From assembly GCF_026339875.1 (NCBI RefSeq), contig NZ_JAPEPZ010000001.1, positions 6,386,001 to 6,450,000 on the forward strand: a stretch of DNA of 64,000 nucleotides, given 5' to 3'. Under the pieces are notes generated by a model. It had not been told where the DNA came from. It was given only the letters and a program-made list of their open reading frames with translations, and did no database searches. Both the position numbers and the translations under genes were made by a program. The DNA is from Streptomyces sp. NBC_01571. GTDB lineage: Bacteria; Actinomycetota; Actinomycetes; Streptomycetales; Streptomycetaceae. Shown here in pieces: positions 16,663-24,228 of the stretch (the stretch's first letter is position 1; every line of letters starts with the position of its first letter).

Positions 16663-17607
16663 CTACTCGGCACCGCTGTCGCCGAACGTCCACACGGCGT
16701 GGTCACCCGGCCCGACGACGAGCTTCGAGTGACCGATCCGTTCAACGTGACGGTCCTTCACCGGCCGGTTGAGCGACAGTTCGATCCGCTGCAGGCCCGC
16801 GTCGTCGCGCGCTACGGCGTCGAACCGGATCGCGGTGCCGCCACGCTCCGCGACGACGCCACCGTCCGGCACGGTCCGGACGGCGAACCCGCCGGCCCGG
16901 AGCAGCGGCACGGTGTCGGCGAGGTCGCCCTCGGTGACCGCGAGGCGGACGGAGGTCACGTCACGCATCAGATGGTTGCGGTAGTCGTCGGACAGGTAGC
17001 GTTCCCGGCCGACGTCACCGGGGAAACCCGCCGGCTCGGTGTTGCCGCGCGGGTCGGCGAAGTACTCCGGGCGGTACTCCATCGCCCAGGTTCCGAAGGC
17101 GTCGTACTCGGCGGTGGTGAGGACGGCGTCGAACCACGGAACGGGGACGCCGTCACCGAAGTCACGTGTCTGGAGGAACTCGACGGGGTCAGCGACGCCC
17201 TCGTCCTTCAGGCGCTCCGTGACCGTCGCCAGGTCTCCGGCACGCTCGGTCGACAGGCCCAGCCCGGCGGAGCCGAGGGTGCCGTCCTGGCCGGCGACGT
17301 CACCGACCCCCAGCAGCTCGAGGTAGGTCTCGTGGCCCATCAGATAACGACCGGTCCAGGTCTGACCGTCGGTACCGGTGGTGGTGCGGACCTGGAAGTT
17401 GGCGAAGTCCCGCAGATAGTCGGAGTGCTCGATGGCGTCGGCGGTCTCCCGGTCGAACACACCGTAGGAGTGGTTGAAGAACAGCAACTGCCGATCGTGC
17501 GACGACCGGTTCTGCTCGGCCTGCGCCGTCCCCACGCCACCCCCGATCGCACCGGCGAGGGTCACAGCGAGCAAGGTGATCATCCGTAATGTCCGGCGAA
17601 TCAGCAT
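16663..17607 (-). CDS. secreted DUF5829 family protein
   Basis: A 314-residue exported protein. It has a signal peptide (MLIRRTLRMITLLAVT, then a Gly/Ala core, cleaved near AQA-EQN). The conserved N-terminal part LLFFNHSYGVFDRETADAI matches my recollection of DUF5829, a family of unknown function in Streptomyces. Several short motifs resemble glyoxalase-fold proteins (RLAVTEGDL, GGTAIRF near the end), so it could be a secreted VOC-like protein. Two start codons (MLIRR and MITLL) are possible. It is probably transcribed alone, from a promoter near the dyad at 17676-17696. Confidence 0.75.
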   Translation of the reverse strand: MLIRRTLRMITLLAVTLAGAIGGGVGTAQAEQNRSSHDRQLLFFNHSYGVFDRETADAIEHSDYLRDFANFQVRTTTGTDGQTWTGRYLMGHETYLELLGVGDVAGQDGTLGSAGLGLSTERAGDLATVTERLKDEGVADPVEFLQTRDFGDGVPVPWFDAVLTTAEYDAFGTWAMEYRPEYFADPRGNTEPAGFPGDVGRERYLSDDYRNHLMRDVTSVRLAVTEGDLADTVPLLRAGGFAVRTVPDGGVVAERGGTAIRFDAVARDDAGLQRIELSLNRPVKDRHVERIGHSKLVVGPGDHAVWTFGDSGAE

Positions 17608-17675
17608 GCGGGGGATCGTAGGGCGGGGAGCGCGCGGTTGCCGCTCCTTTCGAACCAGCCTGAAATGACCACACC

Positions 17676-17696
17676 TTGACCTACACCGAGGTGTAG
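17676..17696. promoter_or_regulatory. MerR-type operator-like dyad
   Basis: TTGACC is directly followed by the dyad CTACACC-GA-GGTGTAG (7 bp arms, 2 bp centre). A dyad set right behind a TTGAC -35 box is the classical layout of MerR-family promoters on the plus strand. No MerR gene is present in the window. The site also lies about 70 bp upstream of the DUF5829 start on the other strand. Confidence 0.4.
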
Positions 17697-17713
17697 CTCG
17701 CCGGCGGCCGTTC

Positions 17714-17763
17714 GGTGCGGGTGCGGGTGCGGGTGCGGGTGCGGGTGCGGGTGCGGGTGCGGG
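17714..17763. repeat. simple repeat of GGTGCG, about 8 copies
   Basis: An uninterrupted hexamer tract of roughly 50 bp in an intergenic region between the DUF5829 gene and the DUF4291 pseudogene. It has no support as coding sequence. Confidence 0.9.
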
Positions 17764-18019
17764 GCGCGGGCGAGCGGCGTCACATCGCTGACGCGGACCG
17801 TCCCTTCCGACGCCCGGCCTCCGGAAGCCCTGGTGCCGTACGACGTCACCCGCGTCGTCGCCACCAGCGCCGCTTCTGCTCGGCTGTCCGAGGATCCGAT
17901 CCGACCCCCTTTTGAACCAGAAGGCCGTCGCGTGTTGTTCCTCCCGGTCGGCTCGCTGGGAAGCGATTCAGCTGTCGCACGGACCGGCCCTAGGGCGGGA
18001 GGTCGGGTCAGCCCATTCC

Positions 18020-18482
18020 TCATCCATGCAGGTGGGCGATGAGCTCGTCCTGGCCGGTGTGAAGCCCTCCGGGGGCAGCAGCCGGGCGGCCGGGCGGCTG
18101 AGTCCAGGTCGCCGCCGCTGACGAGGGCGTGGACCTCGTGGGCGAGTGGGGCGACGTCGCGGACGGCGATCGTCCACTCGTCCGCGTAGCGTCGCGCCGC
18201 CCCACCCGAGAGGCCCAGTTGCGGGGACCGGTACGGCAAGGGCCGCAGCCGCAGGTCCCGCTCGGGGTCCCACTGCACGCGCGCGGGCGCCCGCTTCAAC
18301 TCCCGCTTCCAGGCGGCCTGGTTCTCGTACAGGCCGCGTGCACGGTGCGAAAGGCACGCGTGGCGCAGCGCCCACTCGAAGCCCTCACGGGTGATCTCGA
18401 CGGCCAGAACGGTTTCCTGACCCTCCTTCGACCCCCAGCCGGAGCGGTACATCATCCACAGAAAGCCCGGCTTGATCCATGT
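18020..18482 (-). pseudogene. 3' part of a split DUF4291 gene
   Basis: This minus-strand segment encodes about residues 47-197 of a DUF4291 protein, beginning at TWIKPGFLWMMYRSGW. It is closely similar over its whole length to the intact copy at 25930-26523. It has no start codon, and the first 46 codons are missing. Upstream of the Thr-Trp codons the sequence changes abruptly to the dyad repeat at 18469-18494. An 8-bp tandem duplication (two copies of GCCGGGCG on the plus strand, 18081-18096) breaks the frame near the end, and at least one more frame change follows before the original stop at 18020. The missing 5' part appears on the same strand at 26601-26744. Confidence 0.88.
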
Positions 18483-18494
18483 CAAGCCTTGCTC
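18469..18494. repeat. dyad repeat copy A (island end inside DUF4291)
   Basis: GGCTTGA (18469-18475, belonging to DUF4291), TCCATG, then the island-side arm TCAAGCCTTGCTC (18482-18494). Similarity to the other copies continues rightward as ACAGACCTTTG. The right arm matches copies B and D; the left side is DUF4291 coding sequence. The centre is 3 bp shorter than in copies B, D and E. Confidence 0.8.
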
Positions 18495-18835
18495 ACAGAC
18501 CTTTGACGCCAACCCATCGACCGGGCGCACGTCCAACGGATCGGGGGACCTCCTGCGGCGGCGCGCAGCTCCTCGGCAGATGGCCTTCGACTGCGCCGTA
18601 TGTCGAAGGCGAGCGGGAGCATCTGGTCGCCCTCGGAGTCGAGGCCGGCGAGCAGGTTCGCGACCCTGCCCCTTGCGGCGCGGTTCGCCGGGGCCGGAGG
18701 TGGGCGCAGGGTCCGTCCGGCGATCTCCTTGTAACGGGCGGTGAGGCGTTCGAGGGCACCATGGGCCTGTCCGGTTCGCGGCGAGTTGTCTTGCTCGCGC
18801 AGTGGGCCGTTGCTAAGCCTTGGGCACTCGACTCC
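18495..18835 (-). other. unrecognised region with a truncated minus-strand frame
   Basis: 341 bp with no gene I can name. A minus-strand frame (18482-18856) has coding-like composition in its middle (LLAGLDSEGDQMLPLAFDIR). It ends with RSVSKA and a TGA supplied by dyad copy A, so it may be the remnant of a gene cut by the island boundary. I do not recognise the family. Confidence 0.35.
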
Positions 18836-20242
18836 ATGGAGGACGCTGTGTATCAAGAGCCCCCTCTTCCCGCTCCTCCGCGTTCACGTGCCCGGGGATT
18901 CATCTGCGCCGTCGCGGCGATCGCCCTCGTGACGCTCACCGCCGCGACAAGTCCCCCCGACGCGCACACCCGGACCGCGGCGGACCCGGCAGCCGTGGTC
19001 CGCGAGTGGAACGCCATCGCCACCGACACGATCAAGACCAGCCTCGGCCCACGCCCCTCCGGGCAGGCAGTGATCTGGGAGGGATTCGTCTCCGTCGCCG
19101 TGTACAACGCCGTGGTGGGGATCGAAGGCGGCTACGCCCTGTACAAATGGCACCAGCGCGGTCCGGCCAAGGCATCCTCCGCGGCGGCCGCCGCCACCGC
19201 GGCCCACGACATGCTGCTCACCTACTTCCCCGCCTTCAAGGAGCGGCTCGACACCGCCTACGCGGACTCGCTCGCCGCTCTTCCGGCCGGTCATACCAGA
19301 GACCAGGGCGTGGACTACGGAAAGCGCGCCGCCGCCCGCATCATCGAACTCCGGGAAGGGGATGGAAGGTTCGCGGACGTTCCGTTCACCGCTTCCCCGG
19401 CACCGGGAGTCTGGCGGCCCACCCCTCCCGCGTTCCAGCCCTTCATCGACACCTGGCTCGCCAGGCTCCGCCCCCTCCTGCTCGCCTCCCCGCAGCAGTT
19501 CCGGCCCGGCGGACCACCCGCCCTCTCCTCGGCCGCTTACGCCGAGGATGTCCGGGAACTGAAGACCATGGGCGTGAAGACCGGCTCGAGCAGGAGCGCG
19601 CAGCAGACCGAGACCGCCCTCTTCTTCAGCGGCAACCTGGTCGAACAGGTCCAGATCGCCGTACGGGACCACGCCGCCCGGCACCGGCTCGGCATCGCCG
19701 AGACGGCCCGGCTGTTCGCCGCGGTGAACGCGTCGGCGACCGACGCCGTCGTCACGGCATGGGACGCCAAGCTCCACTACGGCACCTGGCGGCCGATCAC
19801 TGCCATCCGCCTCGCCGACACCGACGGCAACCCCGCGACGACGGCGGACCCGGCCTGGGAGCCGCTGCTCCTCACCCCGCCACACCCGGACTACGTCGCC
19901 GGCCATACGACCGTCGCCGCCGCCGTGGCACGCGCCCTGACCGGCGTCCTCCGCACCTCGCACATCGACCTCCACGTCCCCTCCGAGGTCACCGGCACCA
20001 CGCGGTTCTACGGGTCCGCCGACGACCTCAACCAGGACGTCGTCGACGCGCGTGTGTGGGGCGGCGTCCACTCCCGCACGGCGGACGTGGTCGGCTGCCG
20101 GGCCGGCACCCGCGTGGCCGCCTGGGCGCTGGACCACTACTTCCAGCCGGTCGCCAAGGACGGCACCCAGCGGTCCCTGCCGACCCGAGCGGCTCGGCAG
20201 GGCAGCGTCGCCGAGCCGGAGTGCGGCGACGACACCGACTGA
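18836..20242 (+). CDS. vanadium-dependent haloperoxidase / PAP2-superfamily protein
   Basis: A 468-residue exported protein with a hydrophobic signal (FICAVAAIALVTLTAAT) after a short Pro-rich N-terminus. The vanadate/phosphate-binding set is visible in order: Lys and Arg in KLHYGTWRP (about residue 313 onward), AGH with His357 in DYVAGHTT, and VHSR with His412 in RVWGGVHSR. This is the haloperoxidase spacing rather than that of short PAP2 phosphatases. The biochemical activity (halide oxidation or phosphatase) cannot be decided from motifs. It is the only intact gene between dyad copies A and B and ends in its own terminator, so it behaves as a free-standing cargo gene. Confidence 0.85.
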   Translation: MEDAVYQEPPLPAPPRSRARGFICAVAAIALVTLTAATSPPDAHTRTAADPAAVVREWNAIATDTIKTSLGPRPSGQAVIWEGFVSVAVYNAVVGIEGGYALYKWHQRGPAKASSAAAAATAAHDMLLTYFPAFKERLDTAYADSLAALPAGHTRDQGVDYGKRAAARIIELREGDGRFADVPFTASPAPGVWRPTPPAFQPFIDTWLARLRPLLLASPQQFRPGGPPALSSAAYAEDVRELKTMGVKTGSSRSAQQTETALFFSGNLVEQVQIAVRDHAARHRLGIAETARLFAAVNASATDAVVTAWDAKLHYGTWRPITAIRLADTDGNPATTADPAWEPLLLTPPHPDYVAGHTTVAAAVARALTGVLRTSHIDLHVPSEVTGTTRFYGSADDLNQDVVDARVWGGVHSRTADVVGCRAGTRVAAWALDHYFQPVAKDGTQRSLPTRAARQGSVAEPECGDDTD

Positions 20243-20253
20243 ACCACGGAGCC

Positions 20254-20286
20254 GCAGAGGACCCGGCGTCGAGCCGGGTCCTCTGC
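20254..20286 (+). terminator. terminator after the haloperoxidase gene
   Basis: A 14-bp perfect stem (GCAGAGGACCCGGC and its complement) with a 5-base loop, 12 bases after the stop codon. Confidence 0.9.
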
Positions 20287-20368
20287 GGATCCTGCCTCGA
20301 GCACTGGATCAGCGGGGAGACCTTTTGCTTGCAGGGGCCGGCCACTTCCGACAGAGGGAAAAGGCCGT

Positions 20369-20403
20369 GAACGCGCCTTGATGATCCATGTCAAGCCGTG
20401 TTC
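20369..20403. repeat. dyad repeat copy B (internal island boundary)
   Basis: Arm GAACGCGCCTTGA (20369-20381), 9-bp centre TGATCCATG, arm TCAAGCCGTGTTC (20391-20403). The arms are inverted repeats of each other at 11 of 13 positions. To the right, ATAGTCCTTTGCG is shared with copy D. It lies in the intergenic gap between the haloperoxidase terminator and the NmrA-type gene. Confidence 0.9.
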
Positions 20404-20536
20404 ATAGTCCTTTGCGCGGAGGTGCCCGTTCGGCTGCTTCCTGATCCAGGTGCCTTACGACATGTTCAGGACGACCGGTACGACGCCAAGGGGTCCAGCG
20501 GAGCGGTGAATACTCAGTCGTCGCGTCTGCCTGAGC

Positions 20537-21427
20537 TCAGGGGGTGCCACGCGCGGTGTTCGGTGACGGCCACCAGGCCGCGTCGGAGATCGGGGTCGCC
20601 GGTGAGCCGGTGAGCCGGGGGACGACGTCGGTGACCGAGGAGATCTCGCCCTTCTCGATTGCTTGGTACCAGGAGATCCAGGTCTCGATCTGTTCCCCGC
20701 TCATGCCCTGCCGCCAGCGCCGCGAGAAGGCTTGCTCAAGGGTCTCTGGTTCGAAGCGGTAGGGTCGGCCGGTGGCCGTGGCGATCCGGGTAACCGCTTC
20801 GTGGAGGGTCAGGGCCTCGGGCCCCGTGATCTCCAGGATTGCGCCGTCGTGCTCGGAGCGGGGACGCTCGTCGAGGGTGACGGCAGTGATCACGTCCGCG
20901 ATGTCCTCGTGGGTGGCGAAGGCGGCCCGGCCGGTGCTCGCGGGGCCGCTGACGACGAATCCCTTGTCGGCGAGGGCGGCCGGTGTCGACGTGTAAAAGC
21001 CCGCCCGGAGCACCGTGTGGCGGATCCCGGCTCCGGCCAGGAACTGTTCGGTCAGCCACTGGTCGCGGGCGTTCAGGTAGGTGGCGGTGGGCGAGGCGCC
21101 GACGAGGGACACGTACAGGACCCGGTCCACGCCGACCGCGATCGCGGCCTCGACCGCCGTGGCGTGTTCCTCCAGCCGGCTTCCCGTGCGGTGTCCGGAG
21201 ACCAGGATGAGCGTCGAGGCACCCTCCAGCGCCTCGCGCATCGCCGAGGCGTCGCCGTAGCCGGCGGGACCGCGTCGCTGTGCGCCGGGCAGGTCGGGCA
21301 TGCGGTCGGGGCTGCGTCCGACGAGGAGTTGGGGGACGCCACGGTCGGCGAGGCGGACCGCGATCCGGCTGCCCAGTGCTCCGGTCACTCCGGTGACCGC
21401 CACCGTGGCGTAATGCTTGTCAGACAT
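20537..21427 (-). CDS. NmrA-like NAD(P)H-binding reductase (QOR2-type)
   Basis: A 296-residue atypical short-chain dehydrogenase. The N-terminal nucleotide motif VAVTGVTGALGSRIA is the GxxGxxG of the NmrA/NAD(P)H quinone oxidoreductase-2 group. SLVGASPTATYLNARDQ replaces the classical YxxxK, as in that group. Likely roles are quinone or small-molecule reduction, or NAD(P)H sensing. The start ATG 21425-21427 has AAGGGA upstream. It lies in the B-C module of the island with a muconolactone-isomerase-like gene, an NMT1-like protein and a TetR regulator, all on the minus strand. Confidence 0.82.
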   Translation of the reverse strand: MSDKHYATVAVTGVTGALGSRIAVRLADRGVPQLLVGRSPDRMPDLPGAQRRGPAGYGDASAMREALEGASTLILVSGHRTGSRLEEHATAVEAAIAVGVDRVLYVSLVGASPTATYLNARDQWLTEQFLAGAGIRHTVLRAGFYTSTPAALADKGFVVSGPASTGRAAFATHEDIADVITAVTLDERPRSEHDGAILEITGPEALTLHEAVTRIATATGRPYRFEPETLEQAFSRRWRQGMSGEQIETWISWYQAIEKGEISSVTDVVPRLTGSPATPISDAAWWPSPNTARGTP

Positions 21428-21648
21428 GAATTTCCCTTGTTCTGGGGCCGATGTCGACTGCGGCACCCGTGATTCCTATCAAATCTGGCGGAAGTGTCGA
21501 TACGGTAGATTCCCTCCTCCGCTGTACGATCGCGCGGCAGTTCACCCGCATGCGCGTCCTGCGGCTCCGTCACCGGCCGACTCCCGGCTCGGTGCGGCAG
21601 CCGTGAGCGACGCACCGAGCCGGGGCGGTGGGCCACCGCACCGGAAAG

Positions 21649-21942
21649 TCAGCCGGCCAGGCCCGGATCGTTGGGATGCGGCTGCAGGGTGGTGATCACC
21701 GCGGTGACCCAAGGCCACAGCGGCAGACTTCCGAGGACCTTCTCACGCAGCTCTATCTCGTTGTCGGCGCGCCATATGGCGATGACGCGAGGGTCCTCGG
21801 CCGTGCGCCACAGCCGGGACAGGTGACCTCCGGCGGTGAGCTCCTTGGCTCGCACAGCTTCGGCGGCGCGGCGACGGTCGACTTCTGCCTGGTCGGTTCC
21901 TTCAGGCACGTTGACGGTCACCTCCACCAAAAACTCCATCAT
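21649..21942 (-). CDS. muconolactone Delta-isomerase-like protein
   Basis: A 97-residue protein with the ferredoxin-like small fold of the muconolactone isomerase (MIase) family. It begins MEFLVEVTVNVPEG and has the conserved HLSRLWR and WPWVTAVITTLQPHPNDP ends. True isomerases act in the beta-ketoadipate pathway on muconolactone. Related family members in other clusters act as dimeric alpha/beta-barrel proteins of unclear activity. No other catechol-pathway gene is present, so the substrate is open. The first or second Met may be the start. Confidence 0.8.
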   Translation of the reverse strand: MMEFLVEVTVNVPEGTDQAEVDRRRAAEAVRAKELTAGGHLSRLWRTAEDPRVIAIWRADNEIELREKVLGSLPLWPWVTAVITTLQPHPNDPGLAG

Positions 21943-22328
21943 CTTCTTTTCCTCTCTTGCTTCTCAGGGGATTTCTTCGGGAGGGGATGCAAGATTTCGC
22001 GACCGCCTGCTGGAGGCTCTCGGCGAACGCCTGGCTCGCACCTGGCCGGTGGTAGGGGTATTGCCTCCGAGCCGTCCGAGCGGGCACTGCCCGCGCCGGC
22101 CGTCGCGATATCGTGGACGTCTCGCACGAGGAGGCTTAGCGGCTCTATGGGCCGAGTCACTGGCTATCGAGTCGGTCGACGGCCCTGTGATCAACCCGCC
22201 AGGACGGGCGACAACACGGCGCGCCATCTTGGGATTAGGGCACGGCGACCCGGAACCCGCCGCTTAAGCGTGTCGCGCGACTTCGAGGCCCGGGTCGGGC
22301 AGGCCGACCCCGCACCGGCCACTCGCGA
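21943..22328. other. 386-bp gap without a supported gene
   Basis: Short frames exist on both strands, but none shows a recognisable domain or a ribosome site. The region upstream of the isomerase-like gene probably carries its promoter. The base composition is a little less GC-rich than the neighbouring genes. No repeat was noticed. Confidence 0.4.
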
Positions 22329-23234
22329 TCACTGAACGTATTCGGGCGGGCTCGCCTGGGGGGTGGTGGTTGCGGTGCGGTAGAACTCGGCTGCCGTGAA
22401 CGTGGCGGGGACTCCCAGTTCGGCAGAGATCGCCGTGATTGCGTTGATGCCGATGGCGAGGTCGACTTGGCCATCGGTGGTGAAGGCCGGTGCGATGAAC
22501 GCCTCGTAATGGGCCCGGACTTCTTCCGTGGTGTGTCGGCCAAGGAACGTGTGCAGGTGTCGCACTGTGGTGTCGGGATCGTCGTGGATCACCTGCAGGG
22601 CGCGCCGGTGGGCTCGTACAACGGCCTGGACTGCGGGATCGTCCGGCTTGGTGTAGGTGGGGTCGACGGCCACGCCCACGGTGGGGATTTGGAAGTGGTC
22701 GCCGACAAAGGCCAGTACCCGCCAGCCGTGCTCGCCGGCCACTGCCGCCGGTGCCATGGTGTCGCCGATCACAGCGGCGTCGATGCTGCCGTCCTGCAAT
22801 CCGCGCAGGTCCATGCCGTAGTCGCCGGGCCAGCGGACGATGGTCTGGACGTCTCGGTCCGGGTCGAGGCCGGCCTGGCGCAGCACAATCCGGGTGAAGC
22901 AGCCAGGTCCTGTGTGCGGGGGGTGTACCGCCAGTCGTCGGCCGTGCAGGTCTGCCAGCGAGGTCAGGCCGGGGCGGGCGAGGAACCAGAACAGGGGACG
23001 GTAGGTGTTCACATTGAGTGCGACCCAGGGGATGTCATCCCTCAATCGGGACAGCAATGTCCGGCCGAGCCCGATGACTGCACCGTGGCGCAGTCGCTCT
23101 GCATCCCAGGTGCAGCCGTCGCGCAGGGCCACGTGGACGCCCTCTTCGGCGTAGAAGTCCTCCTGATCGGCAATGTAGGTGACCAGTTCCTCGTGCGGGC
23201 CCCGCCCGACGTAGGCGAGATCGATCATGTGCAT
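22329..23234 (-). CDS. NMT1/SsuA-like substrate-binding-fold protein without signal peptide
   Basis: A 301-residue protein of the NMT1/THI5-like periplasmic-binding fold (LRHGAVIGLGRTLLS, then LADLHGRRLAVHPPHTGPG and DYGMDLRGLQDGSIDAAVIGD). Such proteins usually bind small amines, sulfonates or pyrimidine precursors for ABC importers. Here there is no lipobox or signal peptide, and no permease or ATPase gene is adjacent. A cytoplasmic binding or enzymatic role is therefore possible (THI5 itself is an enzyme). I chose ATG 23232-23234, which has AGGGA upstream; an earlier ATG in the same frame is less likely. It shares the island module with TetR, MIase-like and NmrA-like genes. Confidence 0.72.
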   Translation of the reverse strand: MHMIDLAYVGRGPHEELVTYIADQEDFYAEEGVHVALRDGCTWDAERLRHGAVIGLGRTLLSRLRDDIPWVALNVNTYRPLFWFLARPGLTSLADLHGRRLAVHPPHTGPGCFTRIVLRQAGLDPDRDVQTIVRWPGDYGMDLRGLQDGSIDAAVIGDTMAPAAVAGEHGWRVLAFVGDHFQIPTVGVAVDPTYTKPDDPAVQAVVRAHRRALQVIHDDPDTTVRHLHTFLGRHTTEEVRAHYEAFIAPAFTTDGQVDLAIGINAITAISAELGVPATFTAAEFYRTATTTPQASPPEYVQ

Positions 23235-23348
23235 GAAGGCTTCCCTATGTGTGAAGGTGTGCTGGATGGGCCCTGCCATCCCGTACGCAGCAAGGACACG
23301 CGCAGCAACCCGCAGCGGGCCGAGGAATACCCTGGCCGGTTGCCCCGG

Positions 23349-24026
23349 CTACGGGCTCACCTCGTACTCGTCGTCGCGGGCCGCTGGAACGACCGCTCGG
23401 GGCACTTCCTCGGCGACGCCGCTGTGCGCAGGACGGATCGCCCCGTAGAGAACAGTGTTGACGGTCGCTCGCAGCAGATCGGCCGCTGTCCAGTGGAGCT
23501 CGCGCGGCAACTGTGAAGTGACCAGCCGCTCCAATGCGCCTCGGGTGATCTCACTCAGCAGTTCGGGCGGCGCCGACAGCAGTCCTCGCAGGTGTGCCTC
23601 CCGGAACAGCTCGTCGAGCCGCCTGTAGACCACCGCGTCCATGCGCTGCTCTACGTAGTGGCGCAGCATCGCATCGCCCCGTCCAGTTGCGAGCTGAGCC
23701 GCGCCAATCCGTTCGAGTTCACTGCCTGCCGCAATCAGGAACTGCTCGACCCGCACGCCGAACGGCTGTGCCTCTGCCTCCTCGACCGCCCGCAGTCTGC
23801 TCTCCACCGCCGCGAACTTCCGATCCAGTACCTCGGCCAGCAGGCTGCGCTTGTCCGGAAAGTAGCGGTAGATGGTCTTCTTGCTCATCCCGAGCTCGCG
23901 CGCGAGGTCGTCCATGCTCACCCCCGCGAAACCCGAAGCGAAGAACAGTCGCCCAGCCGCTTCCGCGATCACGTTGGCACGCTGCCGATCTCGATCGGAA
24001 ACTTCCGAACCTCGTTGGGTTTCCAT
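23349..24026 (-). CDS. TetR/AcrR family transcriptional regulator
   Basis: A 225-residue repressor-type regulator. The N-terminal helix-turn-helix is at about residues 15-65 (GVSMDDLARELGMSKKTIYRYF), followed by an all-helical ligand domain. It is the most upstream gene of the minus-strand set that continues with the NMT1-like, MIase-like and NmrA-like genes, and is a natural candidate for their control. The gene lies 154 bases from dyad copy C, at the edge of its module. Confidence 0.88.
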   Translation of the reverse strand: METQRGSEVSDRDRQRANVIAEAAGRLFFASGFAGVSMDDLARELGMSKKTIYRYFPDKRSLLAEVLDRKFAAVESRLRAVEEAEAQPFGVRVEQFLIAAGSELERIGAAQLATGRGDAMLRHYVEQRMDAVVYRRLDELFREAHLRGLLSAPPELLSEITRGALERLVTSQLPRELHWTAADLLRATVNTVLYGAIRPAHSGVAEEVPRAVVPAARDDEYEVSP

Positions 24027-24179
24027 AGTTTCCAGATTGGGCTTCCGTCCCTCGCACTGTCAAGACACGCGGACTTGGGCTTGTAGCCCGTCAGGAAACG
24101 CGTGTTCTGTCCGCGATCTCCACGAAAGTGTCCGCTTGACCTGCTGGTTTCCTGTGGGCCCAGCGGTGCAGGTGGTTGT

Positions 24180-24215
24180 GAACGCGCTTTGACGACCCCA
24201 CGTCCAGCCTCGCTC
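24180..24215. repeat. dyad repeat copy C (diverged internal boundary)
   Basis: Arm GAACGCGCTTTGA (24180-24192), 10-bp centre CGACCCCACG, arm TCCAGCCTCGCTC (24203-24215). This is the most diverged of the five copies but keeps the same order and orientation. It separates the TetR module from the Mrr-type remnant. Confidence 0.7.
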
Positions 24216-24228
24216 ATGATCCTCTTCC

